A DNA stretch of 64,000 bases from Paragonimus skrjabini miyazakii. Taxonomy: Eukaryota > Platyhelminthes > Trematoda > Plagiorchiida > Troglotrematidae. The translations under genes and the position numbers were made by a program. Below the pieces are notes generated by a model, which was not told where the DNA came from, made no database searches, and saw only the letters and a list, made by a program, of their open reading frames with translations. Shown in pieces: positions 50,901-62,900 of this stretch; within the stretch, counting starts at the first letter, position 1; each line of letters starts with the position of its first letter. Location: positions 116,022-180,021 of the forward strand of contig JTDE01000429.1 in the NCBI GenBank assembly GCA_014338405.1, in the 5' to 3' direction.

Positions 50901-53900
50901 GTTTTATAAATATTACATGCTCCATCGTTCCACCAGATGTCTGTCGCATGTTAAATGACTTTTGGCGTAGATTATGACAAACATGTTCACGAAGATCTGT
51001 TGACTACTTACTGCAAGCGTACTTTTCGTGCTCAGACGTGTTTAACAATTATGTTGAAGGCATTTTCACAACTGAAGTGCATCTGAACTGATACACAAAT
51101 GGTGGTCTTCAACGAATTCTATTAAGGACTGAATCGATTATCTAGTAAAATGTTTGGTAAAAATAATAATTTTTGTCTCATGTTATCATCACTTTAGCTG
51201 ATTACTGTCTGTTCATTAAGTTGTATTTAACAGTAGGATCTTGAATTGATTTAAGGGGTTTAGCCAACTACTTAACGGGCTGACACTGTAGATGACCATA
51301 TACACTACTTGTTTGAACAGTGGGCCTTTGACCTATTGTGTGGAGGCTGTAAAACTGGAGCACCACACTATCTTTAGGAAATAAAACGAGACACCATTGT
51401 AAGGTTTTCCGTAAAAGTAATTAATTAATTATTTTCTGTATCTACAGATTCCATACAAGTACACTCTGATGGGCATTACAATTTATGTCTGAGTACAAAT
51501 GGCATTGTTTTTGTGGTTTATCGAAAGGTTTGGCTCGTTGAAAAGTGCCGAAAACTAGTTTAGGCTTAATACTTGCCCAAAGGCGTGTTCAGATTTTCTT
51601 GACACGCTTTGCTAGGGTATTCTAAAGAAATCTTATACACTGATTAAGGCCGGTAGTTAACACAAAGCACATATACAGTAGGTAAGAAACTCAGTTCATA
51701 CCATAAAATACCTGGTATTTCAGGCCGTAGGTTATAAGGTATACACATCGTCTTTTTGGGATCGCAATTTGTAGGTCGCGTATGCACACCAGCGTTCTTT
51801 ACTCTTCTAGCTTAGGCCTATTAAATCAGAAGAATTAAGCTAAATGTTTTTGTCGGTCGTCTTTATATACACACACTATGGGCACGTTGGTGAGTTGGAC
51901 CTAATAACCAAAAAAAATTAAACGACGAAAGTGGATGTTCACGTTTAGACACCGCAGCATATAGCTGACGACAATCGTTTGATTTGTAAAACTGCCGTAG
52001 ACTAGCCTCAACAGTTGATCTCATTCGAAGCATCCAGCGAATATATAAAACCAACAGCCAGAATATATCCTGGAGCATTTTTTCAAGGTTTTGATTACAA
52101 CATCATGACACACATTAATAGTGTTACCACAAACCAGAGATGGAGAAGCATGAAATCTGAGTCGTGGCAGACGCGCGGAAATTTGAATGTTTCATTTCAA
52201 AAACTGTAAACTGACTAGTTTAGCTGAACCAGCTTCAAAACCGTCTTAGTGAGTGAATGGCAGGAATGATTAATAGACTAGATTTCCACTCGAAACGTTT
52301 CACGTTATCGCGGCATCTCTGTCGCTTGTCGTCAAGTAGAAAATTACAATGACTTCCGGGCGAAGTGAATATAAATAAATGTATGCATGCGTGTTGCACT
52401 AACATGTTACATAATGAGTTTATGCACAGCTGGGCTGTTGATTGAGGGATCAACAATAGTGAAAATCTATCACTGACTGTTGTTTATTAATAGAAAACTG
52501 GAAGTTTCTTTTTATATAATAGCACGTTCGTTTGACTAATCTGGCCGTATCACTGACCACTTCTGAAATTTTAGCTCATTTGTCTGTGTTGTTCAGGCGA
52601 AGAGCGTGACATTTTAATGATTCGCTAGAATTTAACATGAAAATGAGTAATTCTTGGTTAACTAAAGAAAGACAGCAACCCTGTTCAAAGGTATAGGCGG
52701 TCGTCTACGCGGACCATCATTAAACAATATAATGAGCGGTCGTTACTACTTAAGAAATCGACGTTGTTTTGATAACATCTATTGTGCACAAATGTAAGGA
52801 TTGGTAGAAATCAAAGTTAATCATAATCACTGTCCTTGGCTTAGGCTGGAAACTTATCACTTGATTATTTATACTTTCGGATAATCATAAGGGTGTACAA
52901 GTCCTCAACTACACTTAGTTTTCCATATTCCTACAACCTAGACTAAATAAACAACGATCTTGTTTAGGGTACTTGAAGTAGACCATTTTACTGTACTGAC
53001 AAGTTGCTTACTGAAGCAGCTGTTACTTGATCAACATCTAACTGTCTTAACATTTTCTCTTCAGATGTTTCCGTTCTTCTATATCCGAAACGACTGCTTT
53101 AATGCCAGGCGAGTTTTAAGGTCAGTAGTGCAAATACACATTGGAGACTTCATTGTCTCTCGGTGTCAAATAAAATTGATCGCCGATTCGCTCTTATTAG
53201 CACTCGCGCATATGCGAAGATTAATGTGCATTAAAACCCTGTGAGGCCAATATGTGGTTTCTATAAAGCTGATCGCTTGAGTCCACATACAATGAACTTT
53301 GATTTATGCGTTGGCCTCTCATAACAACTCAGACGCTAAAACTGAAGTGCAAGTAGTAACAAAATGCTCAAGAATGGCACCATCTATCTGGTTGGATTCC
53401 AACGAACAGTTGTTTATTCGTATGGGCACTTCAACTTTCGTCCTCATCTACCAAACCAAAAACTTTGCAAGTCAACCGCGAACGTAGTTAATCACACGTT
53501 AGTCAGTTACAGATAACATTAAGCTATTATCGTTTGCTGTTCATTTTATAATAACCACCACGATTAAGACGGTGCTATAGGTATATCTCATTCTGTTCCC
53601 CAACTACTTTGAGAGAGCACGCAATCGTATGCACATTTATAATAATAGAAGTCTTAGATGATACGTTGTGATTAACTTGGGTTCATCGGAATCAAAAGAA
53701 GAACAGCCGAGATCAGGGCAACGGGTATGGCATGATAAACGTCGGAAAAAATTAACGACGACCATGAGAACGCAGTGTTAATGTGTATGTTATGATGCAG
53801 AAGACCTGTAGTATCGTAATTTCGTTTGGTTCTGTACCATTAATGCGCAAGCAAGTAAACAATTTCAATAAATGCTGTGAAGACGACGATCTGTGCCATT

Positions 53901-56900
53901 TTGTGCGGTCAGTTAGGATTCACCTTATCATTGATGAGCTTTCGTGTTACAAACATGCAGTTTCCTACAGTGAACACATCCGAGGCTCAAAACCCACAAT
54001 TCATGCACGATCACCAAGTGGTTGGCTACGTGACCGCTAAGATAGACTTACCTACTAAATTTTGCCACATATACTTTAACAGTTTGAAAATTGTGAGTCG
54101 TGGTCAAGTGGCTAATCGACTCACCCTAAGGAAGGGAGGATGCAAGCCTAGGCTAACCAGTATTGAGGTGATGTGATACTACAGTTGGACAAATTTCTTC
54201 GTATTCGGAAAAGTGGACTTGGGGCAAAAATGTCTCCAGTTAATCCAAGTAAGAGATCAAATACATAGCCGTGACACAGATGCCGTCATCAGTCCAATCA
54301 AAGTTTTGCTGTTGTTATGTCGTCATTCTGTTGTTGTTAGCCAAATGTGATGCACTCAATGAATCAGCTGAATTCTAAAATTGAATTTGGCGCGAAGAAC
54401 GCTCTTGATACCCCGGTAGTTTTAGATATTCGTTGTAAGCGTCGTAATAACGGCTCCGTCCTGCGGTCGCTGTACTCGAAACACTTAGATGGTACAGTGC
54501 CTGAATCGCGACAGTGTTGTGCCGATCCAGTGCAACCGCTATCCATTTTGGACTCTTTTAAACTTGCAAGACGAGTCGGCTTGAGAAAAATCCTGGTCGA
54601 GAAAATGTCATTGCTCAGGGCCATACGAAAGAAAGTGACGATCCATCAACCTTTTTTGAGAAAGACAGCTGCGACTTACGCAATTAGAACGAAATGACAA
54701 TTCCGCAATGGGAACAACGAACACATTCCATTTTGGGCACCTAATGCTCTCATAGATACCACATTGTCTCAACCTAGTCAGAACGCGACAAGTCATAAAA
54801 AGCCAGCGCTGTTGCTTGTTCAACACCTGCTGATATGTAGTTATCAGTGGAACATGGAGAACGCCTGTCGGATACGTTACGCAACAAAATATCGAAGGCT
54901 CCTCCAGTTCGCGGACGTGGTGACAATTAACAAGTCGAAAGCATGCCTTTCTTCATAGAAAGACTTGTTAATAAGTACCAGGTCGAACTGGTAACTGATG
55001 CGCAATGGTGCGATAGTGCCTGTTTGTGTTCAATGTTTTCGTTGTTTGGCATCACAACGTCCATTGAACTTATTTAAATGAACCTGTAGACCTCAGTGTG
55101 TAACCGAGGAGATGCACCGAAATGTGTACAAGACAGAAACGTGGTATAATGAATATTTTTGACTTCGATATTGTTAGTTTTCAGGACAGGAAATTATTAT
55201 GATTGTTATTATTTTTGTTGCGTACAACGTTCGTTTCTAGGTGTATGAACAAGCGTAATTGTGACGTAAGCGCCCTATTCTCGCCCTTTGCTCTGCCGGA
55301 ATCCGGGATGTCGCATCACGCACTAATTACTGCATCGTTCAAGGTAATCATTGGAAGCATTTGCTGATGATAGTGTGTCAGTGGCCAGAAGCACCTAGCA
55401 TCATTAACACCATTGCAGTCGTCTGTGATATTGCAAGTTTTCACACCGCTTCGGGACAGATACTTCGAGGGCGTGGATATCATGTCGGTCAGCTGTTCAA
55501 ACTTGCAGCTTACTTAACCATGTTTGAACTACGGTAAAGATCAAAATGAAATAACAGTTACGGGCCAAATTTGATTAGCTAGAAAGGCGGTAATTTGACT
55601 TATGTTCTAAGCTAACCAGGATGACGCATAAGTTTGTTGGAGAATGCTGCCACAAACAGTTCAGAGGAGGTTTCTCCGTTTGACTGGTGCTAACTTATCT
55701 CGAACGTCGTACGGTTCTACACAAATAAGGTTAGTTATTACGGTATGTGAATTTGAGTAGCATACTTTTTTTCTGTCAGCATCCTCTTCAGGGTAAGCGT
55801 AGTTGATTTGACATATATTGTCGGTGTTTGTTTGTTTACCCTAATATTTGTGTGATGGGGTGTGACAAGACTGAGATGTAGAGATGTCATCCAGTTTATG
55901 ATTTCGTCTCGATACGGTCTAGTTGGACGGTGCTCACAAGGCCTCTCATGTCCATATTGAAGCAACTTGAAAAAGAGAAGGTCCCAATTTCACTCCTTGC
56001 TACTGAACGTGTGTTATCGACATAAATGCAAAGGCTTCAGGCTTCGACTGGGTCACCACTGGATGGTACAGTAGAAAAAACGTGAACAGTGATTCACCTC
56101 ATTTTTGGAGAAGCACCTGTGATAATGTACTCCGTGAATTGTAGAAATGCGTTAAGTATGGAACTTTCCTAACTTTTATTTCCAACAGGGACGGTAATTA
56201 TGTTACATTAAAGACAATATGACATTTTTCATCAAACCGGATAGCCAAAATTGCTTCTCCAAAAGCATCTAACCTAAAATTGGGTTAGGGAATATAATAT
56301 ACCACTTAGCTCGCTTGTTTTTAGCTTAATGTAATGCTTGTGTATACAGGGATTTCAGAGAAAAAGGACACGTCTGTGGTCGTAATGAAAGGCTGTTCTG
56401 TAGGGAGGACAGTACACGTGAGTAGATACGTCTTATTCACCCCAAGCATTATTTAACGTTTGCCAGAAGTGTTTGTTCTACAGTTCCATTAAAACTTTGT
56501 GGGGAACAACGTTGTGATAAGTGATGATTTCGTCGATCATCATACATCGTCACTCTGAAGTTTACTGATAGATGTTTCTAAAATGTTAGTTCGACTTAAC
56601 TCAAACAAAACGCAGACACTGCTGCTCCGTAAAAATTACATATCGTGTCTTCAGACTGTAGTGGTTAACCTCGTTTTTCTTTATTATTGCAAGACGGCTT
56701 GATACAATTCACTAATGTTATCGTTAAGGTTATACAAAGAGTTACAGTGAAAAGAAATCAGAATGACAGTAGTCCGATAAAAGAATAAGTCCAACCGTTA
56801 GTTGGGTCCACGTCCGATCCAACATTTGGTTCTATCACGCCGGACAGTTTTTAGAAAATGCATTTATTCACTTGATTTCAACTTCGCCGATTAGTGTTTG

Positions 56901-59900
56901 AAGTGCCGTGAGTAACTAACAGGTAAAATTGAAACTGTACAGTCTGTCATTAGTAGCAACTGATCAGTAATTCGTTGACACAGTTGTTGGCAGCGTAAAC
57001 TCATGGATGTACATATAATAGGTATAATCGATGCGTCGATCGCAGATAGTGATAGATTTGCCAGCTTTGCTGGACAAAATTGGTGGAGATCGTCTCTTTG
57101 TACAAGGACAATTCGTGTCATATCAAAAAAATATTTCCGTCTGGACTGCCCTTCAAGGGCTACATACACACAAATATCAGTTAATTGATCAAAGACGGTG
57201 GTGACTAGTCGAATGTTCTCCGCTTAGACATATGGATAAGCTTCAAGGTTGACATAAAGCTGTCAAAGCGATATTAACGGGAAAATAGGCATAAGATGGT
57301 ATCGTTTTAAAAAGTGGAATACAAAGATAGATCAGTTGACTTGACGAACCGATGAACGTTTACAAAGTAAGACAATCCCCTGGAGTTTAAGCCAGTAGAA
57401 AAAGCTGGGTAAGGGATGCTTATGCCCTCCCCGTTGATAATTTACCTTGCAACAGGTACATATTAAAACAACTTTACTTGAGTTTGATACAAGATAAACC
57501 ATAGCCCGTGTTACCAACATACCATCAACTGAATCAAAACCTGTTTCACACTATTAGTTAGGTTGGTTAGGTGAGCGACTGTGAATTTATCGTTCGTTCA
57601 GAGGTGGCCAAGTCTTTCGTGTGGTGCCAGCTATAGATGCTGATTCGACGAAATCGGTTGTCAGTACTCGTTTCATCACGGGTTCGACCCAAAGGAGAGC
57701 ATGTTCGGCTATATGTCTGGATAAGTGCAGTTGCACAACGCCCACATGGGTGACTTGGTATCCACGGAAGAAATGTGAAACAGTCAAATCATCTTAAGTT
57801 GAAACCATCACAAATTCATAGGGCAATCAGCTACCTTGTTACCTGCATGCTCATGGGTTTTGCAACTAAATTGTGGAGGTAACTTCTTGTAAACTTTTCA
57901 GAAACGTTTACATGGAGACTGTTTTCACCCAACCGTAATCCAAATCTAAGGCTACAGATAGTGTTATGTTGTTCAGATGTCATTCTAATTACGCACGGTG
58001 GTTAGTGCTGGTTATAATTAGCAAGACATTCTTTACAAATGTCAAAAACACGTATATATTTATTTGTAGGTAAGTAACTGGTAGTAACAAGTCTCACGAT
58101 TTCTGTCAGCATTAGACAAATTCAAACCAGTACACTTTTTTAACCCGGACAAAAAATAGCCGAGGGCGTGTGTTACAGATTGAACGATAGTTACCAGTGA
58201 CACCAAATGTGAAATACCCACAGAAAAGTTAGCCAGCCTGTTTTGTGAAATAAAGCCTGACTCGAGTTTTACTTCCGCTAGAGATAGTCAGCGGTGTGTA
58301 TCATGGTCTGGAACAAGACGTGTTCTACGACCAACGCCATCATCTGCCCACAATGTTGACTTTATCATAGGGTTATTTAAAAAATGTACCAAGTTGTAAC
58401 TACTTAGTGCCAAGGTAACCTGGCAAAATGTGCATTATTCATTTGAAAAATCGATCATGCCTGATGCGTTTATTGGTGCATCGCTAAACACAGCTGCCTC
58501 GTAATTACAGGGGTCCGATTTCAAAGTCCATGTTAATGAGATATGTACATTACTGACGGGTTTTGACAGTTGTGAAGCGCGACTATATTTGTTCATTTTG
58601 AGAGGATCTAGATGAAAGTTTTCAGGATGTGAAAATTGCGAGTGAAATTTGCTTAATGCCAACCAGAAATCCCCCATCGTCTCACAGTACTGTATCAATT
58701 ACTTGTTAAGCTTTCCGTAAATATCCGCGATAATGCCTGACTTCCCATTAAGTTGTTAACTTAATAAAATCATCAAAGCGTTTTGGAAAATAAAAATTGA
58801 ATTAGATTTCATCGTTATATGTTTGCAAGAAAGGTGGTCGTTCTTCGGTACGTAAGACGTTATTTAACCACCTTATTTACATGTCGCCGATTCTGTGATC
58901 TGTGACCAGGTTTAGGGTAAAAATGTTGAAACGTAACGAAGACAGAGATGCTGTCACAGATACTCCTTAATAACCGACAGTTAGCTCATGATGAACGAAA
59001 AATGTCGCTGGCGTTTAAAAAACCTGATGCCCAACGAACGAGCTGCAATAAGATAAATTATGGTCGGTTACGTGTCTACGTCGGAAAAGCAAGCTTCCAA
59101 ACTGTTACTGCTGACTTTTAATTTGAAATTTGTTCACATAAATGAGTAAGCACTCAAAAGGTGAACAAGTAAAAAACAGGAAATTGTAGTCAACTTTGAA
59201 AATGAAAATCAGTGCATTCTTTCCGAATGAAGGTTTCGGATGATTCGCTAACAAACCATTGTGATTGATCGTACAGAATTAGTAAGTCTAGTAACGCTGA
59301 TAGAAATGTTTACCAACCATGCCACACGGTCTTTAACTAAGATTATGAAAGCGAATCTATTTATTGGTACATGTGCAGCTATGTACCACCTATGAGCTCT
59401 GCCACTCACACCTTCGACGACTTGCCCAAATGCACACTCATTTTTTTTGTAGATCTAGTTGGGAACATCACTATACTCCCGTTTACCTCGTACTAGTTAG
59501 AAAAATAGTCATGAATCTAAGACCAATGAAAATGAGGGAAGTAGATTCGTGCTACCCCCATTTCGTTCATTGTAACACTAACATGAGGTGAGTCATTGGA
59601 AAGGAGAAAGTTGTGAGCAACTTGTGTTACGCCGGATTTGCAACAGTATATCAGATTTAGGCATAGGGGAATAATGAACATCCTATGGTTCGAGTTAATT
59701 GAAAAAGCAAGCGGGTAATCGTTTATTCATTAACAGCGAACTTGGTGTAAAGGTAGTATTAGCATTCTAAAACCTTTTATGACTCCGAATTGAGTTACAA
59801 AAATGAACGCTTAAGTGAAAGATGTTTCCTAACTAACAAATGAATAGGGATTTGAAACACATAGGAGAACAATACATAAACTAATATAATGCCGTAGTTT

Positions 59901-62900
59901 TTAAGTGAACTGTCGGTTAATTCTTTCAAGTTACGCAAGCAAAATCGACCGTTAAACGGTGGAATCAAAGTGCGCCTATTGTAAATTATTTCTAACTCTC
60001 GTTGACATTTTCGCAGTATTTTGTACTGAGACGGGTGAACAGAAGTCTATAATTCAGAATCAAACAGTCTGATTTTGAGGGTTACATACAATATACCATA
60101 ACTTGTTCAGTTATACAGAAATCTAACAGTTTTGAATATCTGGTTTGTCGCATCAGTTTCAACAGCATTATATGAAGGCTTGAACCGTGTAATGTTAACC
60201 GTTGGAAAAACGAGTACAACGTAGGTGGACATATTCATTCCACCTGATTAAGAGTGAAATATAGTGGACAAGATAATTAGAAGTGGTTCACATGACAAAT
60301 TACCGTTAACAATTGAACTAAACAATAGGTATCCAGATTAAGCATTCACTGTCATCTAAAATTATTCATCAAGCACTCAACCAGCGAGTGCTTTCTGAAC
60401 TGGTTACGAGACTGCTGGGTTTGATTTACCAGCACAAAAACAATATCTAATTTCCAAAGTTTTCAAAAACCTACTTGAAATCGGATACTACGTGACCGCG
60501 CCCAAAGCCTTTTGAATCCATTCAGGTGCGCAGTCGTATACCCATCAGCTATATGAACTGACTTCATTATTTCTGTTGAGATGCAGTTTACTTCAACATT
60601 CAGCAACGTGTTTTCATATATGAAGAATCGGCAATGTGCCACACGATTTTAAAATATTGACCTGATCTAAGGAAACTCTTATCGCCCCTACGAAAAGTAC
60701 AGCATTTTTATATACAACTTGTTCGTGTTAACCTAGTATTGATGCATGTTGTATTGTTACGATCAAGTTCAATCAACCCTAACGTTTCGCTCGTAATTAT
60801 TTGCAAACGTCACCTTCAACCATATACTTCACGGCAAGTTTCGTCCTTGTTTGAATGTAATAAGCAGATGTAAGTTACCCAGTAACAGGGAGAAACTGAG
60901 CCGATTTACATTTGATTCTCTTAGTTGAGGTGCGTAGGGGCCGATCACGAACTAGACATTGTGAGACTAACCAGACGTACCCGTTAGTTCCACATACAAA
61001 ATAACATCACTTCGTTGAAAATAATACACCAGAACTCAGTAATAGCATACAATAGCCTATGTAGGAGAAGCAAAATAATTTGTCGTCTGTGATCTTATAT
61101 TTTAATTGATAATTTCCACGATCAATTGGTGGTCGTGCTCTACCACAAATAATAACAATGCTTTTTAGTAGTTATCGCTAAATTCCTTTCTAAGATAAAA
61201 CGGTGTTACTAAACTGACCTTGATAACACAGAAAAAGTTTATTTGAATATCCTAATCCACAGACAGTCAATACTTTCAGCGGTAGACGTTATTATTGTGT
61301 CCAAGAAGTGTTATGCTATAATTTCACAATAATAATGTCTACTGCTGAAAATATTGACCTCACATGTTTCAAATAGTATAGTGTCTATGGATTAGGATAT
61401 TCAAATAAGCGGTTTCTGTGTTATCAAGGTCAGTTCAATAACTTATCGTTTTATCTTAGGAAGGGATTTAGCGATATCTACTGGAAAGCATTGTTAGTAT
61501 TTGTGGCAGAGCAGGACCACAAACTGATCGTAGAAATTATCAATTAAAATATAGAATCACAGACGACAAATCGATCGATCGATTAACATTCGTTACATCC
61601 ATGAAACATCCAGTGAAAGCAGCGATTGAAAATAAAGTTAGTTTTAATGTATGCTGTCGATTCACTTACTCAAATTTGTCAGGGTTAATGAGGTGTGGTT
61701 GTTTGATGTTACCTTAAGAAAGAATACCGGATTATATCTAGTACAATGTTTGCCGTGGTAAACATGAGGTTTCATGTTTGCTGAATGCTACATAATAAAG
61801 TAGTCTGAGTATAATATGGTAACCTTACTGGTACATTTTCCTTGGCAGATTTTCAAAGATTCCTTATGACTGGGTAAAATTTTCACTTCATGTTGTTTTT
61901 AAGTCTTTCAACTATTCAATCAAGTGGAGGTTTCTGAGTGTATTTTAAATTCATTGTCTATTAAAAATTGGATGGTCTATGCAACCTTGAAATGTGGACT
62001 TGAATGGGACTTACGGAAGACACTCAGTTCCTCCTTCTAACCTTTGACACGTAACCGAAGTATACATAACCAGTTGTGGATGACTGAGTTAAATATACTG
62101 TAGTAGGTGAAAAACCTTTTGTTAATTAGGCACTATATGACACGTACGTCAAGTTCTAAGTTGGCTGATCCCATCGAGGAAACTTATGAACGAAGAGTTT
62201 GTGTTTAGGCGTGTGTAGTGGTCGAACATGAATAGAAAGGATTACAGATGTTATGGAATAAAACAGTTTGAGTTGTAAAGAATGTCAGAAATGTTTTTTG
62301 GTTTGGTAATAGCTCACGAAAAACGAAAACAGTCCTTCGCAAATCATAGCTTTCAGTTGACTAGTTTCGGTTTTCTTGTACACCACAACACTGCAAGGTG
62401 CTGTTACAAGATTGAGTGCAACCTTAAAGATGTCCGTAAATACCAGATATGTCGATAGTTGTTTACACTTGCAGAACATCTGATAAAAACAACAAATATA
62501 TTTATGTAAAGATCACGACGTGTTCCCTTACCAACAAAATGTTCTTGATGGACTGATTGACTAGTCTGACTATGACCAGTTCCTTACAAAGTCTGTGAAG
62601 TTAGGCAGCTCACCCTGCAGAGGTTCTACCTTTTTATGGCCTCAGACACCAAGGTTGACAGAGTGCTGGCGGTATCAAGTTAGAACACCAAGATGTGCTT
62701 CCTGTGTATGTCATGTTAGCCAAATGACTGGAGTATGAACTCTGTTTAGAGTATGAAGGTATGTATTTAATTTTTACTCCAACAAGACATACCCAGATTT
62801 CGGGCTATAGCAGGAATACCAGTGAACACACAGGGTGGAAGTGTTGCTAGATGACACAACTGATCGTAATTAATGGCGTGAAGACCACGCTATCGTTTAC

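Larger units (their letters stand above)
53121..59452. other. Gene B intron 9, contains a Penelope fragment and SINE-like pieces
   Basis: The largest intron at 6.3 kb. It holds a Penelope relic (54270-54990), a tRNA-like stretch at about 57600-57680 and possibly an integrase-like trace near 55370-55440. The rest shows nothing recognisable. Confidence 0.4.

Noticed and set aside
53961..54092. A 44-codon piece with acceptor ATGCAG and donor ATT|GTGAGT, phase 0 to 0
   Set aside because: The chain through exon 9 at 53065-53120 (phase 0 to 2) is needed to reach exon 10, and this piece cannot follow it in phase. Its ATG context looks like that of gene B exon 1, but similarity ends after about 20 bases.
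54341..54697. A phase-0 open exon that could continue gene B
   Set aside because: Its translation follows the Penelope RT thumb and linker, and the endonuclease tail continues directly downstream, so it is called a retroelement relic.
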